Below, one piece after another: positions 1 through 5,777 of a stretch of DNA of 8,448 bases; position 1 is the stretch's first letter; every line of letters starts with the position of its first letter. Source of the stretch: Aquificales bacterium (GTDB lineage: Bacteria > Aquificota > Aquificia > Aquificales > Aquificaceae); assembly GCA_015491275.1 (NCBI GenBank), contig WFWF01000170.1, positions 1-8,448 of the forward strand, written 5' to 3'. Position numbers and translations under genes: made by a program. The notes under the pieces are model-generated. The model was given only the letters and a program-made list of their open reading frames with translations. It made no database searches and had not been told where the DNA came from.

Positions 1-75
1 CGATTCGTCGTTAATCCTGATCCAGTAAAGGCATCGGAAGAAATAGAAAGTCTTCTCAAGAGCAAAGTTCAATAA
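1..75 (+). CDS. 3' end of an unidentified plus-strand gene (partial)
   Basis: Frame 1 is open from the window edge to a TAA at 73-75 and encodes 24 residues, including NPDPVKASEEIESLLKSKV before the end. The fragment is charged and probably helical at its C-terminus, as in many soluble enzymes. It is too short to assign to a family. The reading is supported by its protein-like composition and by ending exactly where the oppositely oriented operon ends: its last 7 nt overlap the 3' end of the minus-strand gene at 69-512. It could be a chance open frame, since 24 codons is short, but the convergent arrangement makes a real gene end more likely. Confidence 0.55.
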   Translation, partial: RFVVNPDPVKASEEIESLLKSKVQ

Positions 76-512
76 AGTAACTTTTTTAATAGGGTGGTTA
101 TAGAATCGCTTACTATATGGATAAAATCCGCAACAGCTATACCCGTTAAAATGATTAATCCGTATTCTAATAAGGTTTCTTTTTTAATTGTTATGTCCGT
201 ATCCAGTCCGGAAAGTATATAAAAGACTGACAAACCGATAAGGGCAAGATAGCCGACCCTCAAGAATGTACCTATAAGGGGAAAATGGGAAATTCCTCTG
301 TGTTTAAATATAAATTGAAAGGGAAGCCATATTATCCTCAATGGTCCCCACCTTTTGGAAACTCTTGAATAACTAAGATCAATGTCAGGAGACAGGAAGA
401 AAGTACCGAAGAGGTATCCTACCCCAAAGGGAATTATATATTTTTCCGGAACAATCAATAAGGTTGGGGGCAATAGTATAACATTAACAAGTTCATGATT
501 TTTACCTTTCAT
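69..512 (-). CDS. Small membrane metal-binding-type protein (DUF2227-like / YdjM-like)
   Basis: This is a 147-residue, mostly hydrophobic protein with about three to four likely membrane segments, around residues 10-40, 56-70, 79-100 and 114-133. Conserved-looking polar residues sit in and between them: His6, the SPDID motif (Asp43, Asp45), HRGISH (His71, Arg72, His76) and ADFIHIVSDS (Asp129, His132, Asp136). The HRG(I/L)SH motif with upstream SPDxD is what I recall for DUF2227 putative metal-binding membrane proteins and the related YdjM-type family of predicted metal-dependent hydrolases. No substrate is known to me. The ATG overlaps the recJ stop as ATGA (4 nt), so translation is probably coupled; only a weak CGGG lies upstream. 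It is the last gene of the operon. The family call is good; any enzymatic activity is inference. Confidence 0.75.
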   Translation of the reverse strand: MKGKNHELVNVILLPPTLLIVPEKYIIPFGVGYLFGTFFLSPDIDLSYSRVSKRWGPLRIIWLPFQFIFKHRGISHFPLIGTFLRVGYLALIGLSVFYILSGLDTDITIKKETLLEYGLIILTGIAVADFIHIVSDSITTLLKKLLY

Positions 513-2125
513 CCCGAAGAAGCGTCAATAAGTTCAAAAGAATCACCGTCATAGGCATATACAATATACTTTGCACCCTCCTCCACAGCATCTATAATCC
601 TGTTATCAAAACACCTCATCTCCACATCATAAGGTAAAAACCTTAATCTGCTTTTTGATACCCTCTCAACTTTTATATCTCCCAATTTTGTCATAAAGGT
701 AGGAGTCATATTGCCCTCACCAAAAGGTTGAAGGCATTTAATCATATCCGAATACTCTTTATTTATAACATGGAATTCAAGCTTCATATCTATCTCAAGT
801 ACACCGAGTACCCTCTCCTTATCCTTGAGTCTTTCATCCACATATTCTTTGAATTCCGAAAACCTTTCCGCGGGTAATGTAACACCTACCGCTGTACTGT
901 GACCTCCCCATTTCAGAAACATATCCTTTATCTCGGATATAACAGAATATATGTCCACCCCCTCAACGGATCTCACGGAGCCAACCGCCTTATTACTTTT
1001 AAAAGCAAAAACACCCGACGGTTTGGCAAATTGGGATGTAAGTCTGCCCGCAACAATTCCCAATACACCGGGATGCCAACCTTCCGAACCCACACAAATA
1101 AAGTTTTCCTTACCGTCCGTCATAGCGTATGCCTCTTTTAGAATGTTTTCAGACAGCCTCCTTCTGTATATATTAAGCATCTCAAGTCTTCTTGCATAAT
1201 ATAAAGCCTTGTCGGGTTGCTCCTCCAAAAGGAGACGAAGGGATAAACGGGGGTCTCCTATCCTACCCGCGGAATTTATGCGGGGTGCGAGCTGAAAACC
1301 TATATCCCTGAAAGAAACCCTTTCAAGGTTGCTGACCTCTAACAGAGCCCTTATACCCGCCTTACCTTCATATCCCTCAAGGATTTTATTAAAAAACTCC
1401 AAGCCCTTAACAACAAAAATACGATTAAGGTAATTAAGGGGCATGACATCCGCAACCGTTCCCAAAGCAACAAGATCAATATAGCTCCTTATATCTATAT
1501 CCACACCGAGCTCATTCCTCAGGGAAGCAACTATATAAAAGGAAAGGGCAGAAGAGGATACTTCCTTTAATTCCTTGGGTGCATCTTCTTCTATTTTGGG
1601 ATTAACTATAACAGCTTTCGGCAAAGCGTTCTGCGGATTATGATGGTCAACAACTATAACATCAATGTCCATGCTGTTTATTTCCTTAACAGCGGATGTA
1701 CCGTTATCAACAGTTATGAGCAAATCCGCATACCTTGATATAAGCTCGGAAACCTTTCTGTTAAGACCGTATCCCATATTTCTTGAGGGTACAACAGGCA
1801 CTACCCTCGCTCCCAGTCTTCTGAGAAAGTCATAGAGTATTGCAGTTGAAGTTATACCGTCAACATCATAGTCTCCGTATATGACTATCCTTTCCTTTCT
1901 TCTGATAGCTTCTTTTACTCTCTCGGTGGCAACATCTATGTTGGGTATTCTATCGTAAGGGATAAGGTTTTTGAGTTTAACATCAAAAATAAGATCCGCA
2001 TGTTTCACAAAATTTCTGTTGGCAAGAAGTTGAGCCACAATATAACCGAACTTCTCCACAAGATGGGAAGGGGGCTTTATGTTTTCACTCAACAGGATCC
2101 ATTTTTTGCCCGAGACCCCCTTCAT
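509..2125 (-). CDS. recJ: Single-stranded-DNA-specific 5'-3' exonuclease RecJ
   Basis: RecJ degrades single-stranded DNA 5' to 3' in recombination, mismatch and base-excision repair. This 538-residue protein carries the full DHH/DHHA1 set: GDYDVDG (84-90, metal-binding Asp85, Asp87 and Asp89), VDNG with Asp140, the signature DHH (160-162), GTVADVMPL with Asp226, APRINSAGR (280-288), GWHPGVLGIVAGR (349-361) and GGHSTAVG (407-414). The C-terminal part from about residue 440, with PFGEGN (467-472), matches the OB-fold region of RecJ, so the protein looks complete and is near the usual length (E. coli about 577). It starts with ATG, overlapping the pgsA stop by 4 nt (ATGA), with only a weak GGTGA upstream. 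An AAGGGGG lies just inside the coding sequence, but no in-frame start follows at a useful distance. The gene is co-directional with lipid and translation genes, which reflects operon packing rather than a shared pathway. Confidence 0.97.
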   Translation of the reverse strand: MKGVSGKKWILLSENIKPPSHLVEKFGYIVAQLLANRNFVKHADLIFDVKLKNLIPYDRIPNIDVATERVKEAIRRKERIVIYGDYDVDGITSTAILYDFLRRLGARVVPVVPSRNMGYGLNRKVSELISRYADLLITVDNGTSAVKEINSMDIDVIVVDHHNPQNALPKAVIVNPKIEEDAPKELKEVSSSALSFYIVASLRNELGVDIDIRSYIDLVALGTVADVMPLNYLNRIFVVKGLEFFNKILEGYEGKAGIRALLEVSNLERVSFRDIGFQLAPRINSAGRIGDPRLSLRLLLEEQPDKALYYARRLEMLNIYRRRLSENILKEAYAMTDGKENFICVGSEGWHPGVLGIVAGRLTSQFAKPSGVFAFKSNKAVGSVRSVEGVDIYSVISEIKDMFLKWGGHSTAVGVTLPAERFSEFKEYVDERLKDKERVLGVLEIDMKLEFHVINKEYSDMIKCLQPFGEGNMTPTFMTKLGDIKVERVSKSRLRFLPYDVEMRCFDNRIIDAVEEGAKYIVYAYDGDSFELIDASSG

Positions 2126-2673
2126 GTTTTTAATTCACCGAGGATGAACTCAATACCCTTAATTATATAATAGATCCATGATATAACAGTAAATATAAGA
2201 GCAAGCCAGAAGGTAATAAAAAGATAGGGTATATTCATGCCGAGATTTATAAGAAATGCGTGAATAACAATAATAACCTGAAACAAGGTTGCAAGCTTAC
2301 CCCATAGGGCTGGTTCGGGTCTGAACCCTCTTGGAATTAAAATAAGACTGCCGATTATAAGGGAAACATCCCTGAATAGAACGGTTAAAAAAAGCAAATC
2401 ATCAACCTTCTTGACAGTAACAAAGGTTACGGTAAAAAGGCCGGAGAACATAAGTGTCTTGTCAGCCAACGGGTCAAGCAGTTTACCTATGTAAGTTATC
2501 CTGTTGTAGATTCTCGCAACTATACCGTCAAGTGCATCGGTAACTGCAAGAAAGGTGAAAAGATAAAAGGATAAATATATGCTGTTCCATGCTAAGAGGG
2601 GAACAAGAGGGGCAAATAGAAATCTTATAAGTGATAGGGCGTTCGGAATATTTATAACACCGCCCCATATCAT
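2122..2673 (-). CDS. pgsA: CDP-diacylglycerol-glycerol-3-phosphate 3-phosphatidyltransferase (PGP synthase)
   Basis: PgsA transfers a phosphatidyl group from CDP-diacylglycerol to glycerol-3-phosphate, the committed step to phosphatidylglycerol and cardiolipin in the inner membrane. The CDP-alcohol phosphotransferase signature D-x2-DG-x2-AR-x8-G-x3-D-x3-D is intact: Asp46, Asp49, Gly50, Ala53, Arg54, Gly63, Asp67 and Asp71. NIPNALSLIR (8-17) matches the usual N-terminus of the family, and about five to six hydrophobic segments follow. The length of 183 residues is typical. The ATG at 2673 lies 6 nt downstream of AAGGGA (2680-2685) and 10 nt after the yggT stop. No ATG, GTG or TTG closer to NIPN is in frame, so the extra MIWGGVI is probably real. 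The signature alone does not separate PGP synthase from other enzymes of this superfamily; PgsA is the best fit by length and N-terminus. Confidence 0.92.
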   Translation of the reverse strand: MIWGGVINIPNALSLIRFLFAPLVPLLAWNSIYLSFYLFTFLAVTDALDGIVARIYNRITYIGKLLDPLADKTLMFSGLFTVTFVTVKKVDDLLFLTVLFRDVSLIIGSLILIPRGFRPEPALWGKLATLFQVIIVIHAFLINLGMNIPYLFITFWLALIFTVISWIYYIIKGIEFILGELKT

Positions 2674-2683
2674 ACTTTATCCC

Positions 2684-2929
2684 TTAAAATCTGGAAATAA
2701 GCAACCTTTGGATTGCGTAAAGAATAAAAATAAGTATGGCGGGTGTTATATCAATACCTCCTATCGGGGGTATAAACTTCCTCAAAACGGAAAGGGGCGG
2801 TTCAACAATTTTTTCTATAAGCTGATAAAATCTGTACTCCCTTAATTGGGGAAACCAAGATCCCACCGCATAGATAATTATGAAAATCATATACACTTCA
2901 AAGATTATGTTTATTATCTTTATTACCAT
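2684..2929 (-). CDS. yggT: YggT-family membrane protein (single repeat)
   Basis: This is an 81-residue protein with two membrane helices, about residues 5-24 and 62-79, separated by a conserved amphipathic loop. The loop has SWFP (24-27), EPPLSVLRKFIPPIGG (43-58) and IDITPAILIFIL (59-70). This pattern is typical of the YggT family (YlmG in Gram-positives and plastids). E. coli YggT has two copies of the unit; this protein has one, as in most bacteria. The family is linked to cell division, nucleoid organisation and osmotic tolerance in various organisms, but the molecular role is unsettled. The start overlaps the rplQ stop as TAATG (1 nt), and no Shine-Dalgarno sequence is visible upstream, so translation probably depends on ribosomes finishing rplQ. 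Confidence 0.9.
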   Translation of the reverse strand: MVIKIINIIFEVYMIFIIIYAVGSWFPQLREYRFYQLIEKIVEPPLSVLRKFIPPIGGIDITPAILIFILYAIQRLLISRF

Positions 2930-3285
2930 TATTCAACAAATTCAATTATAGCCTGTTCCGTGTTATCTCCTTTCCTTCTGTTAGGCAACTTTATTATCCT
3001 TGTATAACCTCCGTTCCTTCCCTCAAAACGGGGTGCTATATCTTCAAAAAGCTTCTTTATAACCTTTCTGTCGGGTAACAACTCAAGCGCTCTTCTCCTT
3101 GCAGAGAGATCTCCCTTCTTACCAAGGGTAACGAGCTTTTCCACAAAGCTCCTAAGCTCCTTAGCCTTCGCCAAGGATGTTTCTATCCTTTCTTCAAGAA
3201 TCAGGGATCTCGCGAGAGATCTGAAAAGGGCTTTCCTCTGCTCAGCTTTCCTCCCGAAGCTTTTCCTTTTAACCTTGTGCCTCAT
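2929..3285 (-). CDS. rplQ: 50S ribosomal protein L17
   Basis: L17 binds 23S rRNA near the exit side of the large subunit. The protein has 118 residues, the usual bacterial core length. It shows the N-terminal MRHKVKRKSFGRKAEQRKAL block (1-20), RSLILEERIETSLAKAKELR (26-45) and the conserved RFEGRNGGYTRI (about 86-97), followed by an acidic end. It follows rpoA after 5 nt, the ancestral arrangement of the alpha operon. Its ribosome binding site is formed by the last two arginine codons and stop of rpoA. There is no terminator after it: the next gene begins inside its stop codon, which is unusual because rplQ is often the last gene of the operon. Confidence 0.98.
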   Translation of the reverse strand: MRHKVKRKSFGRKAEQRKALFRSLARSLILEERIETSLAKAKELRSFVEKLVTLGKKGDLSARRRALELLPDRKVIKKLFEDIAPRFEGRNGGYTRIIKLPNRRKGDNTEQAIIEFVE

Positions 3286-3290
3286 TAATG

Positions 3291-4244
3291 TTACCTCCTC
3301 ATCTCAATGTTCATACCTAAGCTGAGCCCCATTTCCTTTAAGGCTTCCTTGATTTCCGCAAGGGCTTTTCTACCTATGTTCTTTGTACTTTTAAGCTCAT
3401 CCTCCGTCAGCTGAACGAGATCCCCAATGGTGTTTATGCCTATCCTCCTTAAGGAATTTAATGCTCTCTGGGAGATGTCAAGTTCTTCAATGGAAAGGGT
3501 AAGCTTTTCGGAAAGCTCATCAACGGGAACTGGTTCCTCAATGACAGGAACTTCGTAAGATATGTTTTCAAGCATTGAAAAGTGTTTAAGGAGTATATCC
3601 ACAGCCTCTTTTACCGCATCGTTGGGTGTCTTTGAACCGTCCGTTTTTACTTCCATTATTAGTTTTTCGTAATCCGTCTTTTCCCCAACCCTCGTCTGTT
3701 CAACCTTAAAGGAAACCAACCTGACCGGTGAAAAATCCGCATCAACGAGTATCCATCCTGTTTCCCCTATGGTTTCCATCTCCTCCACCGGAACATATCC
3801 CCTTCCCTTTTCAACCCTTATCTCCATATTCAATTCAACCTCGGGATTTGTTATATGGGCTATGGTCACATCCTTGTTTACCATCGTAACATTAGGGGGT
3901 AGGTTAATATCCTCCGCCTTCACCTCTCCCTCTCCTTTCTTCTTAAGATAAAGTATTTCAACATTAGAGTCGCCGGTAAGATTAAATCTTATCTTTTTAA
4001 GATTGGCTATTATCTCTATAACATCCTCCTGAATACCTTCTATGGTTGAAAACTCGTGATAAACGCCGTATATTTTTACCGCGGTTATTGCGGTACCGCT
4101 TATTGAAGATAGGAGTACCCTTCTTAAGGCATTGCCCACCGTTGTACCGAATCCCCTTTCAAGGGGTTCAACCACAAATCTACCGTAATTATCTCTTTTA
4201 TCCTCCCAATAAATCTTTTGGGGATAAATAAACTCATTTAACAT
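3291..4244 (-). CDS. rpoA: DNA-directed RNA polymerase subunit alpha
   Basis: The alpha subunit dimerises to nucleate assembly of RNA polymerase; its C-terminal domain contacts UP-element DNA and activators. The 317-residue product is full length. The N-terminal domain shows the assembly motif ERGFGTTVGNALRRVLLSS (29-47) and TIEGIQEDV (68-76). A flexible acidic and proline-containing linker (about 233-250) precedes the C-terminal domain (about 251-311). That domain keeps the positions that contact DNA in E. coli: Arg260 (equivalent to R265), Asn263 (N268), Gly291 (G296) and Lys293 (K298), and ends in LSLGM. This suggests that UP-element recognition is retained. The ATG at 4244 follows GGAGG (4253-4257) with 8 nt spacing, and the rpsD stop is 14 nt upstream, the largest gap in the operon. 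Confidence 0.99.
   Translation of the reverse strand: MLNEFIYPQKIYWEDKRDNYGRFVVEPLERGFGTTVGNALRRVLLSSISGTAITAVKIYGVYHEFSTIEGIQEDVIEIIANLKKIRFNLTGDSNVEILYLKKKGEGEVKAEDINLPPNVTMVNKDVTIAHITNPEVELNMEIRVEKGRGYVPVEEMETIGETGWILVDADFSPVRLVSFKVEQTRVGEKTDYEKLIMEVKTDGSKTPNDAVKEAVDILLKHFSMLENISYEVPVIEEPVPVDELSEKLTLSIEELDISQRALNSLRRIGINTIGDLVQLTEDELKSTKNIGRKALAEIKEALKEMGLSLGMNIEMRR
3294..3299 (-). promoter_or_regulatory. Ribosome binding site of rplQ inside the last codons of rpoA
   Basis: A perfect AGGAGG, followed by TAA, lies 8 nt before the rplQ ATG. The six bases are the AGG AGG codons for Arg316 and Arg317, the last two residues of rpoA, so one stretch serves as coding sequence and as translation signal. 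Confidence 0.85.
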
Positions 4245-4252
4245 TGTTAAAA

Positions 4253-4257
4253 CCTCC
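4253..4257 (-). promoter_or_regulatory. Ribosome binding site of rpoA
   Basis: GGAGG lies 8 nt before the ATG of rpoA, directly after the rpsD stop (TAACGGAGG). It fixes the start at 4244. Unlike the neighbouring junctions, it lies wholly in the intergenic gap. Confidence 0.8.
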
Positions 4258-4258
4258 G

Positions 4259-4888
4259 TTATACTCTTGAATAGAACTCAATAATGTACTGTATATTAAC
4301 GGGTATTTCAAGCTGGATATCCTTAGGAATATCAAGAACTTTTCCTCTAAGGTTTTCCTTATCAAGCTCAAGCCATGAAGGTATGCTTCTCGGATCAATA
4401 TTTTCAAGATTCTCCTTAATGAAGGGTATATCTCTGGACTTCTCCCGTATCTCAATAATGTCACCGGGATCAACCCTGTAAGAGGGTATTTTAACCCTTT
4501 CACCGTTGACAAGCACATGACCGTGTGCCACAAGCTGTCTCGCCTGCCTCCTTGTTACCGCAAATCCCAACCTGTAAACAACATTGTCAAGTCTTCTTTC
4601 AAGAAGCTGAAGTAGTACCTCTTTCGTATCCCCCTTTGCTTCTTGAGCCTCTTCAAAGTACCTTCTGAATTGCTTTTCCCTCAAGCCTCCGTAAAGAAAT
4701 TTCAGCTTTTGTTTTTCCATCAAGCGGAGACCGTACTCGGTAATCTTCCTTCTTCTTCCCTTTATCCTTCCGTGTTGACCCGGCGGATAATTCCTTCTGG
4801 ACAGTATCTTTGCAGCACTCTTCCTTCCGGAAACAACAACACCGAACTTTCTGTCAATCTTTGACCACGGACCTATATATCTTCCCAT
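4259..4888 (-). CDS. rpsD: 30S ribosomal protein S4 (cysteine-free form)
   Basis: S4 is a primary 16S rRNA binding protein that starts assembly of the 30S body; in E. coli it also represses the alpha operon and acts in antitermination. The 209-residue protein has MGRYIGPWSKIDRKFG (1-16), YPPGQHG (34-40), RRKITEYGLRLMEKQKLK (46-63) and the S4 RNA-binding domain (about 98-160) with RRLDNVVYRLGFAVTRRQARQLVAHGHVLVNG. The N-terminal region, which in zinc-type S4 carries four cysteines, has none here, and I see no cysteine in the whole protein, so this is the zinc-independent form. The gene lies between rpsK and rpoA as in E. coli; in Bacillus rpsD is elsewhere. It starts 4 nt after the rpsK stop. 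Confidence 0.98.
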   Translation of the reverse strand: MGRYIGPWSKIDRKFGVVVSGRKSAAKILSRRNYPPGQHGRIKGRRRKITEYGLRLMEKQKLKFLYGGLREKQFRRYFEEAQEAKGDTKEVLLQLLERRLDNVVYRLGFAVTRRQARQLVAHGHVLVNGERVKIPSYRVDPGDIIEIREKSRDIPFIKENLENIDPRSIPSWLELDKENLRGKVLDIPKDIQLEIPVNIQYIIEFYSRV

Positions 4889-4892
4889 TTGA

Positions 4893-5285
4893 TCACACCC
4901 TCCTTCTTGCAGGCGGTCTGCAACCGTTGTGAGGGATGGGAGTCACATCCCTTATAACCTTTATCTTTATACCCGCAGCCTGGATTGCCCTGAGGGCTGA
5001 TTCCCTTCCTGCACCGGGTCCCTTTATCCAGACCTCAGCCTCTTGCATCCCGTATTCGTTTATTGCCCTCTTTGCAGCCTTCTGGGCAGCAAGCTGAGCC
5101 GCATAAGGTGTGCTTTTCCTTGTTCCCTTAAATCCCACCGTACCTCCGCTTTCCCATACAAGGGTGTTCCCCTGGGGATCGGTTATATTAACTATGGTGT
5201 TATTAAAAGTACTGAGTATGTGAACTATACCCTTTGTAACTGTCCTTTTCGCCTTCTTTGATTTTTGACCTCTCCTTCTCGCCAT
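4893..5285 (-). CDS. rpsK: 30S ribosomal protein S11
   Basis: S11 sits on the 30S platform near the Shine-Dalgarno/anti-Shine-Dalgarno helix and the 690 loop. The 130-residue sequence is strongly conserved: GIVHILSTFNNTIVNITDPQGN (about 19-40), WESGGTVGFKGTRKSTPYAAQLAAQKAA (about 44-71), KGPGAGRESALRAIQAAG (about 88-105) and the terminal VTPIPHNGCRPPARRRV. Those final arginine codons also contain the ribosome binding site of rpsD. The ATG at 5285 is 3 nt after the rpsM stop and has AGGAGG 6 nt upstream, so the start is secure. The N-terminus MARRRGQKSKKAKR is basic, as usual. Confidence 0.98.
   Translation of the reverse strand: MARRRGQKSKKAKRTVTKGIVHILSTFNNTIVNITDPQGNTLVWESGGTVGFKGTRKSTPYAAQLAAQKAAKRAINEYGMQEAEVWIKGPGAGRESALRAIQAAGIKIKVIRDVTPIPHNGCRPPARRRV
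4899..4904 (-). promoter_or_regulatory. Ribosome binding site of rpsD inside rpsK
   Basis: AGGAGG lies 10 nt before the rpsD ATG and is composed of two consecutive AGG arginine codons in the terminal RRRV of S11. The spacing is slightly long compared with the other junctions (5-8 nt). Confidence 0.75.
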
Positions 5286-5288
5286 CTT

Positions 5289-5639
5289 TTACCTCCTTCT
5301 TCTTCCCTTCCGCGTATGGGCATTCGTTCTCGTTTGTTGCCCTCTCACGGGCAAGCCCCTCGCATGTCTCATCCCCCGGTAGCAACCCATATCCTTAAGT
5401 TTCTTTATATTAAGCTGAACCTCCCTTCTGAGGTCACCCTCCACCTTATAATTGGCATCTATAAATTTTCTTATCGTATTAAGCTCCTCTGCGGTAAGCT
5501 CACCAACCCTTTTGGTACAAGGTATTCCCGTTTTCTCACATATCTCCCTTGCCCTCACCCAACCTATACCGTAAATATAGGTAAGCGCCACCTCAAGCTT
5601 CTTATTATCCGGAAGATCAACACCTGCTATCCTCGCCAT
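5289..5639 (-). CDS. rpsM: 30S ribosomal protein S13
   Basis: S13 lies in the 30S head and makes bridges to the 50S subunit and contacts P-site tRNA through its basic tail. The 116-residue protein shows MARIAGVDLPDNKK (1-14), the helix-two-turn-helix region ALTYIYGIGWVRAREICEKTGI (18-39), the LRREV segment and the conserved tail GMRHARGLPVRGQQTRTNAHTRKG ending in four arginines. The common RGQRT is RGQQT here. The start is fixed by AGGAGG 7 nt upstream. In E. coli a pseudoknot leader before this gene binds S4 for autoregulation. Here only 12 nt separate it from rpmJ, so no such leader can exist at this position. Confidence 0.98.
   Translation of the reverse strand: MARIAGVDLPDNKKLEVALTYIYGIGWVRAREICEKTGIPCTKRVGELTAEELNTIRKFIDANYKVEGDLRREVQLNIKKLKDMGCYRGMRHARGLPVRGQQTRTNAHTRKGRRRR
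5292..5297 (-). promoter_or_regulatory. Ribosome binding site of rpsK inside the last codons of rpsM
   Basis: AGGAGG followed by TAA lies 6 nt before the rpsK ATG. The bases are the final two arginine codons (AGG AGG) of S13, whose tail is encoded AGA AGA AGG AGG TAA. The adjacent purine-rich stretch extends the complementarity to AAGGAGGT. Confidence 0.85.
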
Positions 5640-5646
5640 CCTTAAA

Positions 5647-5652
5647 CCTCCT
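5647..5652 (-). promoter_or_regulatory. Ribosome binding site of rpsM overlapping the rpmJ stop
   Basis: The sequence TGAGGAGGTTTAAGG precedes the rpsM ATG. The final A of the rpmJ stop codon TGA is the first base of AGGAGG, and spacing to the ATG is 7 nt. A ribosome terminating on rpmJ would sit on the site where the next initiation occurs. Confidence 0.85.
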
Positions 5653-5765
5653 CAACCCTGCCTTTGTTTATGCTTAGGATTTTCACATATAACCATAACT
5701 TTTCCCTTCCTTCTTATGATCCTGCACTTATTACACATCCTCTTAACGGATGGTCTGACCTTCAT
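5652..5765 (-). CDS. rpmJ: 50S ribosomal protein L36 (zinc-ribbon form)
   Basis: A 37-residue ORF starts MKVRPSVKRMCNKCRIIRR and ends KHKQRQG. It carries the L36 zinc ribbon: Cys11, Cys14, Cys27 and His32, spaced C-x2-C-x12-C-x4-H, with the conserved MKVRPSV start and the CENPKHKQRQG end. L36 is a small peripheral 50S protein that stabilises 23S rRNA. This is the zinc-binding (C+) version; many genomes also carry a cysteine-free paralogue elsewhere, which cannot be judged here. The position between infA and rpsM is the standard one. Its start follows TAGGAGG with 6 nt spacing, and the gap to infA is 10 nt. Confidence 0.97.
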   Translation of the reverse strand: MKVRPSVKRMCNKCRIIRRKGKVMVICENPKHKQRQG

Positions 5766-5771
5766 CGTAAA

Positions 5772-5777
5772 CCTCCT
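5772..5777 (-). promoter_or_regulatory. Ribosome binding site of rpmJ overlapping the infA stop
   Basis: TAGGAGGTTTACG precedes the rpmJ ATG. The infA stop codon TAG provides the first two bases (AG) of AGGAGG, and the spacer is 6 nt. The layout is nearly identical to the rpmJ-rpsM junction, where a TGA stop plays the same part. Confidence 0.85.

Noticed and set aside
64..87. Possible intrinsic terminator for the plus-strand gene: AAAGTT and AACTTT arms with a 9-nt loop, then T residues.
   Set aside because: The stem is only 6 bp with one G-C pair and the T tract is short, so it is too weak to call, particularly in a suspected thermophile.
4234..4533. Minus-strand open frame of 99 codons overlapping the rpsD 3' end and the rpoA start.
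   Set aside because: It is out of frame with rpsD, which is certain, and no family features or matching ribosome binding site are visible.
5281..5310. Dense CTT/CCT pyrimidine runs on the plus strand, resembling a repeat or triplex-forming tract.
   Set aside because: On the coding strand these are AGA/AGG/AAG codons of basic ribosomal protein tails plus ribosome binding sites; this is general purine loading of the coding strand.
5265..5645. Long plus-strand open frame (126 codons) opposite rpsM.
   Set aside because: It is the antisense shadow of highly conserved rpsM, has no ribosome binding site of its own and looks like no protein family.
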